Positions 1 to 8,441 of a stretch of DNA of 27,492 nt are shown here, in pieces. Location of the stretch: NCBI GenBank assembly GCA_964637705.1, contig CAZWVM010000022.1, positions 1-27,492 of the forward strand, given 5' to 3'. Below the pieces are notes generated by a model. The model was given only the letters and a program-made list of their open reading frames with translations, did not search any database and was not told the origin of the DNA. Position 1 is the stretch's first letter; each line of letters opens with the position of its first letter. Made by a program: the position numbers and the translations under genes. The DNA is from CAZWVM01 sp964637705. GTDB lineage: Bacteria; UBA8481.

Positions 1-1
1 G

Positions 2-367
2 CGGCTAGCCACTAAGGTGTTCTCCGCGGCCGTTTTTATGTGGGGTGTCGCGCCGGGAGCGGCGGCGGCCGATGCCGGGGCCGCGCGACTGCAGCGCGTC
101 ACTCCGCTCGAGGCGTATCGACTCGGGGTCGAGACCGCGGCACGCGAGCTGCGCGCCGCTCCGGTCGACGGCGCGGCCGCGACGGAGCGCGGGTTCGCGG
201 CCGCGGCCGAGATGGCCGTGCGCCTGATCCGCGAGGAGGAGAAGGGCGGGATCCTGGTCGCGACCGACAAGGGGATGCGGCGGCTCGGGGAGATCGAGGA
301 CGGCGGCGCGGGCGCGGCCGCGCTCGACGGCGAAGAGGTCGACACGACGAAGGCGGTCAGCCTGTGA
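2..367 (+). CDS. Hypothetical protein upstream of portal (possibly 5' partial)
   Basis: The frame is open to the left edge, so the gene may begin outside the window. The first in-window start is a GTG at 17, giving 116 aa, but no good ribosome-binding site precedes it. The product is alanine-rich with a central helical, charged stretch and an acidic C-terminus. Its TGA stop overlaps the GTG start of the portal gene by four bases, which suggests translational coupling. From position, it lies where phages keep terminase or a small head gene. I recognise no family and assign no function. Confidence 0.6.
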   Translation, partial: RLATKVFSAAVFMWGVAPGAAAADAGAARLQRVTPLEAYRLGVETAARELRAAPVDGAAATERGFAAAAEMAVRLIREEEKGGILVATDKGMRRLGEIEDGGAGAAALDGEEVDTTKAVSL

Positions 368-2259
368 GCGAGCTCTGGCGCAAGTCGCTCGGCGACAGCG
401 AGACGTTCGAGACGGCGCTCCGGAAGGCGGAGGCGATCGCGGACGCGCGCGAGCGCGAAAAGGCGATCGCGGCCTGGGCCTGGGATGTTTTCGGCGAGCT
501 CGAGGCCGCGAAGACCGAGATCGCGGGCGAGGGGCACGCGTACTGGAACCGCCTCATGGACCAGTGCGACGGCGCGCAGGTGCCGAACAAGGGCGACGGG
601 CGGCCGCGGCCGAAGCGGAACATCACGCGGCAGTTCATCGAGGAGCAGAAACCGGTCTTCGCCGACGTCGGCATCAACATCGAGGTGCACCCGCGGCAGC
701 CGGACGACGCGGCCGCGGCCGCGGTCGTCCAGGACCACATCGACTACGCGATGGAGTTCGTCGACGCGGCCGCGGTCGACCGGCGCGGCACGAACTGGAT
801 GCTGAAGCTCGGCACCTTCGCGCTGAAGACCGACTGGGACGCCGAGGCGGGCGGCGGCATCGGCGGGCCGCGGACGATCGCGGTCGATCCGCGCAAGGTC
901 TACGTGCCGCGCGGCGCGACCTCGGTCGCGGGCTCCTGGGCGATCGCGTTCCTCGACCAGTTCGAGACGGACCAGCTGGTGCGGCGGTGGCCGGAGCGGA
1001 AGGACGAGATCCTCGCGGCCGCGCGCGAGACGCTCGGCGAGAACCGGCGCGGCGTGGACCAGGCGTTCGGAACCGGCGGCGCGGCCGCGGCATACCGGAC
1101 GCAGAAGGTCGCGCTCGAGCTCTGGTACCGCGACGGCGCGGTCGAAGAGGAGAAGGCCGTCGATCCGAAGGCGGCGCCGGCCGCGGGCGCGGCCGCGGCA
1201 GCGCGGCCGGCGCGCGGTCCGAAATACCCGGACGGCCGCGTCTTCCTCGTCGTCGGCGACCTGGTGCTGCGCGACCGCGCGAACCCGTTCGGGCGCGGCG
1301 GCCCGGAGCCGGGGCACGGCGAGTTCCCGCTCGTGACGGCGCAGAACATCGACCGGCACGACACGATCTTCGGGCGCGGCGACGCCGAGGTTCTCGATCC
1401 CTACCAGGTCGAGCTCGACGCGCTGACGACGATGATCGCGAACTGGGCGCGGGTCGCGAGCGCCAACATCTTCACGATGACGAAGAAGACGGCGCTGGTC
1501 TTGTCGAAGATCAACAACCTGCCGTTCATCGTCATCAAGACGCCGACGCCGGACGCGGCGCGCGCCTTCGAGTTCAAGCAGCCGCCGCCACTGCCGGAGC
1601 ACGTCTACGCGCGCGAGGCGCAGATCGTCGAGGCCGCGCGGCAGGAGCTCGGTGGCGGCGAGATCGACGTGACCGCGACGCTGAAGAGCAAGCAGCCGGT
1701 CGGGACGATGCAGATCGCGCAGGAGACGGTCGAGAAGCGGCCGCGCGCCAAGATCGACAACAAGAACCGGGCGTGGGCCGCCTGGGCGCGGCAGGTGATC
1801 GGCCTGATGCGGCAGAACCTGCCGTATGCGCGCGTGGCGCGGCTCTCGGGCGGCCGCTCAGTTCGCGTGGATCCGGCCGCGCTGAAGAAAGTCGACGTCG
1901 AGCGGTTCGACATCCGGATCGTGCCGACCGGGCGCACGGTCTACAGCCGCGCGATCGCGTACCAGATCATGGCGGACCTCGATGCGCGCGGCGTACTCGG
2001 CGCCGCGGAGTCGATGCGGCGGCGGCGCCTGATCGCCGAGAACTCGGGCATCAAGGGTGCGGTCGACCTGGTCGCCCAGGACGAGGCGGACGAGCAGCAG
2101 GCCGCCGCGGCCGCGTCCGCGGCGCCGCCGGTCGCGCCGGGCGACGAGGAGATGGCCGCGGTCGCGGCCGCGATGGGAGGCGCCGGCCGCGCGGCCGTGC
2201 CGCCGCCCGAACTCATGGCGCCGACGGCGCTCACAACGGGAGGAAACAATGTCCTTTGA
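364..2259 (+). CDS. Portal protein
   Basis: This 631-aa protein is a likely portal, the dodecameric ring at the unique capsid vertex through which DNA is packaged and ejected. The start is the GTG at 364, in a GTGA overlap with the preceding stop; the frame is open further upstream but there it is only an out-of-frame reading of the previous gene. Residues about 1-90 are helical, followed by mixed alpha/beta sequence with conserved-looking portal features: a stretch near 365-440 with ANIFTMTKKTALVL and a proline-rich loop, then a helical stem-like region with KRPRAKIDNKNRAWAAWARQ. The last 55 residues are low-complexity and alanine-rich. The following scaffold and capsid genes support the call. 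Size resembles P22/T7-type podoviral portals more than the shorter siphoviral ones. Confidence 0.82.
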   Translation: MSELWRKSLGDSETFETALRKAEAIADAREREKAIAAWAWDVFGELEAAKTEIAGEGHAYWNRLMDQCDGAQVPNKGDGRPRPKRNITRQFIEEQKPVFADVGINIEVHPRQPDDAAAAAVVQDHIDYAMEFVDAAAVDRRGTNWMLKLGTFALKTDWDAEAGGGIGGPRTIAVDPRKVYVPRGATSVAGSWAIAFLDQFETDQLVRRWPERKDEILAAARETLGENRRGVDQAFGTGGAAAAYRTQKVALELWYRDGAVEEEKAVDPKAAPAAGAAAAARPARGPKYPDGRVFLVVGDLVLRDRANPFGRGGPEPGHGEFPLVTAQNIDRHDTIFGRGDAEVLDPYQVELDALTTMIANWARVASANIFTMTKKTALVLSKINNLPFIVIKTPTPDAARAFEFKQPPPLPEHVYAREAQIVEAARQELGGGEIDVTATLKSKQPVGTMQIAQETVEKRPRAKIDNKNRAWAAWARQVIGLMRQNLPYARVARLSGGRSVRVDPAALKKVDVERFDIRIVPTGRTVYSRAIAYQIMADLDARGVLGAAESMRRRRLIAENSGIKGAVDLVAQDEADEQQAAAAASAAPPVAPGDEEMAAVAAAMGGAGRAAVPPPELMAPTALTTGGNNVL

Positions 2260-2686
2260 CAAGCTGCCGCTCGAAGAGCGGAAGAGGGCCGTGAAGGCCG
2301 CGATGACGGGTCCGAGCCTGATGATCGCGATCGGGCGCGGCGCGGAGCGCGGCCGCGCCGCGGCCGCGGCCGCAGGAGCGGGCGAGGTCGTCGACCGGAA
2401 GCGCGGCCGCGTCACGCGGATCAGCGTCGACGGCGAGGACAAATACGCCTCGATCTCCGTCGAGCACCCGGAGCTGCGGCGCGAGGAGAAGAAGGACGCG
2501 GGCGCGAATGGAGAAGCCGTGGCGTCGCCGAGCTATACCCCGTCGTCGACGCTCTGCGTGCCGCGCGAGGATGCGCGGCAGTTCTCCGTCGGCGACGAGG
2601 TCGAGATCGTGCTGCGGCGCGCCGGCGGCGCGAGCGCGGCCACGGACGACGACGCGGGCGACGACGGCGCGGGCGACGAGGAATAA
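2249..2686 (+). CDS. Hypothetical protein between portal and scaffold
   Basis: This gene encodes 145 aa from an ATG at 2249 with a good GGGAGG ribosome-binding site just upstream; it overlaps the end of the portal gene by 11 bases. The frame is open upstream, but the site and overlap fix this start. The N-terminus is helical and basic, the middle contains short beta-type segments (GRVTRISVDGEDKYASISV and FSVGDEVEIVLR), and the last 20 residues are very acidic (DDDAGDDGAGDEE). Position suggests a head accessory protein. I do not recognise the family. Confidence 0.72.
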   Translation: MSFDKLPLEERKRAVKAAMTGPSLMIAIGRGAERGRAAAAAAGAGEVVDRKRGRVTRISVDGEDKYASISVEHPELRREEKKDAGANGEAVASPSYTPSSTLCVPREDARQFSVGDEVEIVLRRAGGASAATDDDAGDDGAGDEE

Positions 2687-2696
2687 CGAAGGATTC

Positions 2697-2789
2697 ATGG
2701 CGATGACGCCAATCTGCAGCGCATGCGGCAGCGGGACCGACCGCTCTAAAAAGGTCAGCCGCGGGAGGTATCGATGTCCACAGAAGTGA
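2697..2789 (+). CDS. Small putative zinc-ribbon protein, 30 aa
   Basis: A 30-codon ORF starts at ATG 2697, preceded by GAAGGA, and its stop overlaps the start of the scaffold gene (ATG 2774) by 16 bases. The peptide has a CSAC pair near residues 7-10 and a third cysteine (RYRCPQK) near the end, reminiscent of a short zinc-ribbon half. It fills the gap between the preceding gene and scaffold. Three cysteines in 30 residues is striking because neighbouring head proteins have few. It could instead be a leader ORF that couples translation into scaffold. Confidence 0.45.
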   Translation: MAMTPICSACGSGTDRSKKVSRGRYRCPQK

Positions 2790-3691
2790 CGGGTACGGGA
2801 ACGGCGGCGCCTGGCGCGCCGGCAGGGGCAACGACGGCAACGGCAGCTGCTACGACGACGGCGGCACCAGCCGCGGCGGCACCGGCCGCCGGCGGCGCGG
2901 CGACCATGGCGGCGACTCCGGCAGCGGCGGCCGCGGGGAAACCCGCGGACGGCGGCGCGGCGGCACCGAAGGACGGAACACCTGGCCCGGGTGAAAAGGG
3001 CGAACCGTCCGAGCGGCGACCGCCGGAGCATGTGCCGTACAAGGAGTTCGCGGATACGCGGCACAGGATGCGCGCGGCCGAGACGACGATCACGCGGATG
3101 GACGAGTTCCTGGCCGCGAATCCGGATCTCGCCGCGGCAATCCAGGCGCGGATGAGCGGGGCGGCTGCGGCCGCGCCGCCGGCCGCGGCCGCGGCGGAAG
3201 GCGGGAAGCACGACGCCGACCCGGACGACGCGATGCGGCGCGCCGTCGCGAAGGAGCTCTTGGGCGACGACCGCGAGCTCGAGGACCTCGACCGCATCGA
3301 GCGCCTGTACATCGAGGACAAGGTCAAGGAGAAGAAGGCACACGAGACGGAGAAGCGGCGCGCGGTCGCGCAATCGGTCGCGAAGCTGCAGGCGGACGTC
3401 GAGGCCGTGATCGCGGACCCGTTCTTCAAGGAGTTCGAGATCGATGCCGACGAGCTCGTCGCGTACATGAACAAGGAGAACCTATTTCATCCCCGCAAGG
3501 CCGCGTTCGACATGCACCAGGAGAAGATCCTGGACCGCGAGCGACGCGCGGCCGCGGAGGAGGCGCTGCGCCGCAAGGGCGCGGCCGCCGAACGGACAAC
3601 GGAAATCGTTTCGGGAGCGCCGCCGGCCACGCCGCCGCGCGACTGGAAGGAAGAGACGCTCGCCGCCTGGCGGGCGCGACAATCGAGCTAA
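2774..3691 (+). CDS. Capsid assembly scaffolding protein
   Basis: This 305-aa protein sits directly before the major capsid gene, the standard place for scaffold. Residues 8-75 are low-complexity Ala/Thr/Pro/Gly. From about residue 85 it becomes highly charged and helical, with Lys/Glu/Arg-rich coiled-coil-like segments (DRIERLYIEDKVKEKKAHETEKRR near 175-200) and a basic C-terminal helix ending WRARQSS. A charged helical body with a basic C-terminus is typical of podoviral scaffolds, which bind coat protein through that end. The ATG at 2774 follows GGGAGG. Family assignment is by position and composition, not by a diagnostic motif. Confidence 0.7.
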   Translation: MSTEVTGTGTAAPGAPAGATTATAAATTTAAPAAAAPAAGGAATMAATPAAAAAGKPADGGAAAPKDGTPGPGEKGEPSERRPPEHVPYKEFADTRHRMRAAETTITRMDEFLAANPDLAAAIQARMSGAAAAAPPAAAAAEGGKHDADPDDAMRRAVAKELLGDDRELEDLDRIERLYIEDKVKEKKAHETEKRRAVAQSVAKLQADVEAVIADPFFKEFEIDADELVAYMNKENLFHPRKAAFDMHQEKILDRERRAAAEEALRRKGAAAERTTEIVSGAPPATPPRDWKEETLAAWRARQSS

Positions 3692-3703
3692 GGAGCGTTA
3701 CAA

Positions 3704-4690
3704 ATGGCTGACCAGACAACGGATCTTCTCAACGCATCGCGCGAGAAGTACCTCACGAAGAACCCGATGGACACCGTCGTCAAGAGCGACCCCGTCATGG
3801 AGAAGCTCTGGGCGAACAAGATGGAGGTCGACGGCGGCGACTCGATCGAGTTCCCGATCGAGATCGGGCGGCCCGGCGCCCTGAAGCACTACGCCGGCGA
3901 GAACATCCCGAACCCCGACCGCAACCCGATCCTCCTGATGGGCACGCTGCCCTGGCGGAAGGCGATCTACGAGGCGCGGATCCCCGGCGACATCACGATC
4001 GAGAACAAGGGCGAGGCGCGCGTCATCGACTACATGGGCTTCGCGGCCGATTCGGCGCTCAAGGGCGTCGTGGAGGGCATGGCCTACGCGCTCTTCAACT
4101 ACGACGGCACGAGCCCGAACAGCCACGGACTGGTCGGATCGATCCTCGCCGACGCGAACTACGCCGGCATCAACAGCCACGGGCTGCCGGGTCCGATCGC
4201 GGCCGAGGCGCCCGGTCACAAGGCCGTCATCCTGGACCTGACGGCCACGGCGCCGACGGCGCCGTCGCGCGATCACTTCGACGACGTGATCTCGCAGGTC
4301 GTCGCGAACAAGGGCAAGACCGAGATGATCCTCTGCAACCGGGTCGCCTACAACAAGCTGCAGAAGCTCGACGACGGCCGCACGGTCGTGCAGTCGGTCG
4401 GCGGCGAGTCGAAGACCGACATCGGCCGCGCGGGGCGTCTCTACTACTCCGACATCGAGGTGCGGATCCACGACCAGATCCCCGCGAACTGCTACATCGG
4501 CGTCGAGTTCTCGACGCTGAAGCTCGCGGTCTCGAAGGACCCGCAGCGCAAGCTGACGATGAGCGAGTGGAAGTTCCTGAAGGACACGCTGCGGCTCGAC
4601 GCGTACGGCGCCGACATGCTGCTCGCCTACAACTTCATCTGCAACGCGCGGCAGCACGACTGGATCATCAAGGGCTACAACTTCGCATGA
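3704..4690 (+). CDS. Major capsid protein
   Basis: This 328-aa protein is the probable shell subunit. It follows scaffold by 12 bases with an AAGGAGCG ribosome-binding site. Size is close to T7 gp10A (345 aa). The N-terminal arm (about 1-60) is followed by a segment with LPWRKAIYEARIPGDITIENKGEARVIDY split by turns, and a C-terminal domain rich in aromatic residues. Codon use is cleaner than in neighbours: few alanine runs, almost no low-complexity sequence, C/G-ending codons, as expected for the most highly expressed phage gene. An HK97-like fold is expected from the family, not visible directly. A strong hairpin lies 30 bases downstream. Confidence 0.85.
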   Translation: MADQTTDLLNASREKYLTKNPMDTVVKSDPVMEKLWANKMEVDGGDSIEFPIEIGRPGALKHYAGENIPNPDRNPILLMGTLPWRKAIYEARIPGDITIENKGEARVIDYMGFAADSALKGVVEGMAYALFNYDGTSPNSHGLVGSILADANYAGINSHGLPGPIAAEAPGHKAVILDLTATAPTAPSRDHFDDVISQVVANKGKTEMILCNRVAYNKLQKLDDGRTVVQSVGGESKTDIGRAGRLYYSDIEVRIHDQIPANCYIGVEFSTLKLAVSKDPQRKLTMSEWKFLKDTLRLDAYGADMLLAYNFICNARQHDWIIKGYNFA

Positions 4691-4719
4691 TCGCGGCCGC
4701 TATGGCATAGGCAACGGAC

Positions 4720-4745
4720 GCCCGGGCGGCGCGAGCCGCCCGGGC
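4720..4745 (+). terminator. Strong hairpin after capsid gene (terminator or processing element)
   Basis: A perfect 11-bp GC-only stem (4720-4730 with 4735-4745) is closed by a GCGA loop, which fits the stable GNRA class. No T-run follows, so it is not a textbook intrinsic terminator. Its 3' foot lies two bases before the GGAGGG ribosome-binding site of the next gene. Likely roles are partial termination, protection of capsid mRNA from 3' decay, or modulation of adaptor translation. Confidence 0.6.
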
Positions 4746-4757
4746 CTGGAGGGCAAC

Positions 4758-5378
4758 GTGACACCGAACCAACTGATCGCCGAGGCGCGGACGCGGATCG
4801 TGGACCAGGGCGGCGACGCCGAGGATCCGCGCATCGGCGCCGACTTCATGCTGTCCGAATTGAACCGCGGCGCGCGCACCTACGAGCGGCGCGCGGGCGC
4901 CGCGCAGCGCACGGCCGCGGTCGTGATCGCGGCCGACGGCACGGCCGCGCTGCCGGCCGACTACGTCGCGCCGAAGGCGCTGTACCACGAAGGCGACGAG
5001 GTGGCTCCGTCGTCGCGCACGACGATCATGAAGGCGCGGAAGCAGACCGCGGCCGCGCCGATCTACTGGTGCGTATACGCGCGCTCGATCCACGTCGGGC
5101 CGCTGCTCACGGCCGCGGTCGCGGCCGTGTTCGACTACTTCGGGCGCACGGCCGAGGCGGTCGACGCGGACGCGCCGACGGGCTGGCCGGCCGAGACCGA
5201 GGATGCCGCGCTCGAGCACCTCGTCTACAAGTCTTGGCTCGCGCTCGAGAACGAGACGCGGGCCGCGGCCGCGAAGACCCTATTTGACGAGCTTGTCGGC
5301 GAGGCCGACAACGATCACGAGACGCTATCGCTCTCCGACCTGTTCGACGAGGAGAGCCAGGACTGGAGGCCTTCATGA
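4758..5378 (+). CDS. Probable head-tail adaptor (tail tubular A-like)
   Basis: This 206-aa protein starts with GTG at 4758 behind a clear GGAGGG site. Its layout fits podoviral adaptor proteins: an N-terminal helix beginning MTPNQLIAEARTRIVDQ, a second helix with ELNRGARTYERRA, then a short LPADYV loop and C-terminal helices. Such adaptors form the ring under the portal to which the tail nozzle attaches. It is the first gene after capsid, the place of T7 gp11 and of P22 gp4. Its 3' end overlaps the next gene by four bases. The exact family is inferred from layout and position. Confidence 0.6.
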   Translation: MTPNQLIAEARTRIVDQGGDAEDPRIGADFMLSELNRGARTYERRAGAAQRTAAVVIAADGTAALPADYVAPKALYHEGDEVAPSSRTTIMKARKQTAAAPIYWCVYARSIHVGPLLTAAVAAVFDYFGRTAEAVDADAPTGWPAETEDAALEHLVYKSWLALENETRAAAAKTLFDELVGEADNDHETLSLSDLFDEESQDWRPS

Positions 5379-5731
5379 ACAACCCGACACTGGCGCTTGA
5401 CGCCAACGGCAAGCCGATCGCGGCGCAGAACCGTGGATTCAAGAGGACGCGCGCGGTCGTCATCCCGGCGGCGGCGGACGCGGCCGGGATCAAATTGAAC
5501 ACGGCGCCCCTGGACGAGACGACGATGCTCGTCGTCTGGATCCCCAAGACGGTCGCCGACGACCTCACCGTCTACGGCGACGCGGGCGACGGCGGCGACA
5601 AGACACTCCCCGCGTGGGTCCAGGACCACGGGACGCGCGACGTCTGGGACGCGGTGAAGCTCGCGCAGGGCACCTGGCGCGGGATCTCGACGGGCGCCTC
5701 CTTCACGGCCTACGTCACGGAGATCGCGTAA
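5375..5731 (+). CDS. Hypothetical structural protein, 118 aa
   Basis: The ATG at 5375 overlaps the adaptor stop by four bases. The 118-aa product is soluble, without signal or membrane segments, and mixes beta-type segments (RAVVIPAAADAAGIKLNTAPL, split by turns) with a C-terminal SFTAYVTEIA strand. It is closely followed by another small gene. Position between adaptor and fibre genes suggests a minor tail or head-completion protein. I recognise no family. Confidence 0.7.
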   Translation: MNNPTLALDANGKPIAAQNRGFKRTRAVVIPAAADAAGIKLNTAPLDETTMLVVWIPKTVADDLTVYGDAGDGGDKTLPAWVQDHGTRDVWDAVKLAQGTWRGISTGASFTAYVTEIA

Positions 5732-5732
5732 C

Positions 5733-5981
5733 GTGGCGGCGCCGGGCTACGAGAGCGCGATCACGCTGATCCGCGCCGAGGGCGACGCGACGCACCAGGA
5801 GACGACGAAGCAGGTGACGCACGCCTCGCTGCCGCAGCCGGTGACCCTGGACGACCAGGTCATCGACGAGAGCGCGACGGCCGCGCTGCGCGCCACCCGC
5901 ACCTACACCTACGCAAACATCGACCCGGCCGGACCGCCGATCTACAGCACCGGCTACGCTGACAACGTCGAGGAGATCTGA
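5733..5981 (+). CDS. Hypothetical small structural protein, 82 aa
   Basis: A GTG start at 5733 lies one base after the previous stop. The 82-aa product is acidic, rich in Thr, and predicted mainly extended, without hydrophobic segments. It ends two bases before the ATG of the beta-helix gene. The tight packing argues that it is real. No family is recognised. Confidence 0.62.
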   Translation: MAAPGYESAITLIRAEGDATHQETTKQVTHASLPQPVTLDDQVIDESATAALRATRTYTYANIDPAGPPIYSTGYADNVEEI

Positions 5982-5983
5982 GC

Positions 5984-7234
5984 ATGGCCGTCAAGAGAGT
6001 CTGGCATCCGAACGACCCCAGGAACCCCGCCGGGACCGGCGGGAACGTCGACCCGAACTTCACCTCGTTCTCGGCCGCCCAGACGGCCGCGACCTCGGGC
6101 GACACGATCCTCTGGTATGGCTCGACCGACGCATCGGGCGCGCCGCGCATCTTCTACGAGTCGCCGACCGTATCGAAGACCCTGACCATCGACATCCGCG
6201 GCGCGGTGATCCGGCCGCTCGGGACGAACCGCATGATCTCCTTCACGGCCGACAACACGATCATGAAGGGGCGCGGGACCTGGGATGGCGGATCCGGAAC
6301 GCTCACGGGCGAGGCCGTATCATACGGTTCCAAGGTCCTCGAGATCATCGGCCAGGCCTTCATCGGCGGCCTCGCGACGAGCGGCTACGGCCACTACAAC
6401 GCGGGCAACACGATCTTCCGGCGCTGCATCTTCGACGGACTCAGCTACCCGTCGGCCGCGCTCTTCATCGGCGCGATGGGTCACAAGCTCATCAACTGCT
6501 ACATCCGGAACTGCTCCTCGATCGGCGGCATCAACGCCGCGACGATCTTCTGCGACACGCTCATGAAGAGCGTGACGTCCTGGGGCACGGCGGCCGGGAC
6601 GATGATCCGGGTCCTGAAGCAGGGCGTTCCCGCCTTCCCGGGCGGCATGACGGTCACGGACTCGGGCGACGGCACGATCACATTTGTGAACGAAGCCGCC
6701 ATGAACTTCTACCCGGCGGCCGGATCGACGATGATGACCTCGACCGGCCAGATGGGCGCGGACTCGACCGGCACGAACGGGCGCGGCATGGGCGCCGCGA
6801 ACACGGGACTCCGGGGGCCGTATGCCCTCTACGTCGCGTCGACGCGCAAGTACCGGATCGTGAACGCGGCCGACCTCTCAGACACGGCCGGGTTCGCGGG
6901 ATCCACCGCGACCTGGGACGGATCGCTCTTCCGCTGGACGAAGGACGCAGCCGGGAACGGGACCGTGACCGACGGGTCGAACGCCGGAAAGGGCCAGGAC
7001 CTCGGCGCGAACGCGATCACGCACTACGTCGAGGCGTTCGGCGACGAGACGAACAACGCGACCGCGAACCAGTCGGCGGTCGTCGACAAGGTCGAGACCG
7101 ACTTCGAGAAGCAGTTCGACTTCGACGCGCATGACACGGCTCCGACGCCCGCCCAGGTCACGATGGGCGCCGCGCTCTCCAACGCCGGGCGCTACGCCAA
7201 GAGCGTCTTCACCCTGCGCGGGGACGTCATCTAA
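5984..7234 (+). CDS. Putative right-handed beta-helix tail protein
   Basis: This 416-aa protein reads like a parallel beta-helix of the tailspike/pectate-lyase superfamily. After a short N-terminal segment (FTSFSAAQTAATSGDTILW), successive short hydrophobic strands follow with turns: TLTIDIRGAVIRPLG, RMISFTADNTIMKGRG, KVLEIIGQAFIGGL, NTIFRRCIFDG, HKLINCYIRNCSSIGG. Residues about 230-416 form a separate beta-rich region ending RYAKSVFTLRGDVI. Such proteins usually bind or cleave surface polysaccharide. No catalytic residues can be named. The gene lacks the GCGGCC-rich style of the head genes. Its TAA overlaps the next ATG by one base. Confidence 0.6.
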   Translation: MAVKRVWHPNDPRNPAGTGGNVDPNFTSFSAAQTAATSGDTILWYGSTDASGAPRIFYESPTVSKTLTIDIRGAVIRPLGTNRMISFTADNTIMKGRGTWDGGSGTLTGEAVSYGSKVLEIIGQAFIGGLATSGYGHYNAGNTIFRRCIFDGLSYPSAALFIGAMGHKLINCYIRNCSSIGGINAATIFCDTLMKSVTSWGTAAGTMIRVLKQGVPAFPGGMTVTDSGDGTITFVNEAAMNFYPAAGSTMMTSTGQMGADSTGTNGRGMGAANTGLRGPYALYVASTRKYRIVNAADLSDTAGFAGSTATWDGSLFRWTKDAAGNGTVTDGSNAGKGQDLGANAITHYVEAFGDETNNATANQSAVVDKVETDFEKQFDFDAHDTAPTPAQVTMGAALSNAGRYAKSVFTLRGDVI

Positions 7235-8073
7235 TGCCGAACCCGACGCTCGACGGACTGATCCTCGACTGCGCGCCGTCACACGCGACCATCGACGCGG
7301 TCATCATCGACGCGTATATCCCGTTCGCCTCAATCAACGGGATCCTCGTGGACTTCGAGACGAACGCACCGCCGGTCGTCAACCCGCCGGACCCGTTGAT
7401 GAGGAACATCTACGAGGGCGACGGGATCAACCAACCCTTCATGGTCACGGACGACTCGGCCTCGGTCACGATCACGCGCGTCGGGGCGATCCCGGCCTGG
7501 CTCGGGGAGCTTCTCAACTCGGCGCCGGTCGACCTTTCCGGCGGCGCGGTCACGACGCCGCCCTGCACCTTCGAGTTTTTCGGCCTCGCCCCCCAGGGAT
7601 CGGGGCCAGGGCAATGGATCTTCCGGTATGACGTATCGGACGGAGTCTCGACGACGAGCGTCAACGTCACGCTGAACGTTTTGAACGTGAACCCGACGAT
7701 CGTTCCGGACGAACTGGACTTCGCACTCCAGGAAGGCGCGAGCGACGCGCAGTCGGCGGTCTTCGACGATCCTGGCGGCGACCCGCTGACGCTCTCGATC
7801 ATCGGGACCAAACCGGCCTGGGTCACCCTCGACCAGGCGCTCGGCGTTCCAATCGCGGTACCGTTCACCATGCACGTGGACGTCGCGCCGCCGGTGGGAT
7901 CCGCGGGCGCGCATGACTTCCTCGTCCGCGCGAACGACGGGCAGCTGACCTGGGACCTGGCGGTCGCGATCGTCGTCACGGCGCCGCCGACACCGGGCGG
8001 AGGCGGAGGCGGCGGCCTCGGGCGTCACCTGGGATCGACGCTCTCGAGGCGGATCCGGACGGGCCGTGTCTGA
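7234..8073 (+). CDS. Ig/cadherin-like tail decoration protein
   Basis: The 279-aa product contains two beta-sandwich repeats of the kind seen in dystroglycan-type cadherin-like and He_PIG domains. The first, about 55-150, ends FRYDVSDGVSTTSVNVTLNV; the second, about 152-250, has DPGGDPLTLSIIGTKPAWV and ends HDFLVRANDGQ before a final strand. The AWL/AWV plus SDG/NDG pattern recurs in both, showing internal duplication. A glycine run (GGGGGGG, near 257-263) links to a short basic tail. Such domains often mediate weak carbohydrate or surface contacts on virions. Start and stop overlap neighbours by one base on each side. Confidence 0.66.
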   Translation: MPNPTLDGLILDCAPSHATIDAVIIDAYIPFASINGILVDFETNAPPVVNPPDPLMRNIYEGDGINQPFMVTDDSASVTITRVGAIPAWLGELLNSAPVDLSGGAVTTPPCTFEFFGLAPQGSGPGQWIFRYDVSDGVSTTSVNVTLNVLNVNPTIVPDELDFALQEGASDAQSAVFDDPGGDPLTLSIIGTKPAWVTLDQALGVPIAVPFTMHVDVAPPVGSAGAHDFLVRANDGQLTWDLAVAIVVTAPPTPGGGGGGGLGRHLGSTLSRRIRTGRV

Positions 8074-8441
8074 TGCCCGTCTCGATCCTGCCGCGCTGGA
8101 CGCTCTTCGCGCGGCGGCTCCTGGGGCATTGGGCGCCGATCCCGTGGGAGGCATTCTGGGCGCTCCTGCCGACGAACAACCTGGTCGTCTGGCGCGATAC
8201 GGTCACGACGTCGGGGACGACGATCGCGATCGAGCCCGCGGCGCGCGACCTCCTGGTCAAGAACCTGGGGAACGGCCGCCTCATGGCGAACGTGAACGGC
8301 AGCGGCTGGATGGAACTCGAAGGCCAGTCCGAGAAGGGAGGCAGTCTCAGGCTCTCGAATCATGAAGTGACCGAATTGAAACTCAAGACCGCGACAGCGG
8401 TCACGACCACGGCGCAGGCCGTATACCTGAGGAGGGTATGA
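8073..8441 (+). CDS. Hypothetical structural protein, 122 aa
   Basis: The ATG at 8073 overlaps the previous TGA by one base. The first 30 residues are hydrophobic and tryptophan-rich (WTLFARRLLGHWAPIPWEAFW), and the rest looks like a small beta domain (IAIEPAARDLLVKNLGNGRLMANV). It belongs to the same acquired-looking fibre block by codon use. It could be a small fibre or trimerisation protein. The family is not recognised. Confidence 0.6.
   Translation: MPVSILPRWTLFARRLLGHWAPIPWEAFWALLPTNNLVVWRDTVTTSGTTIAIEPAARDLLVKNLGNGRLMANVNGSGWMELEGQSEKGGSLRLSNHEVTELKLKTATAVTTTAQAVYLRRV

Noticed and set aside
564..2294. Long arginine/glycine-rich frame over the portal gene, and similar long frames on both strands elsewhere
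   Set aside because: High GC content removes stop codons, giving long shadow frames. Their amino-acid content (Arg, Ala, Gly, Pro) is that of out-of-frame reading.
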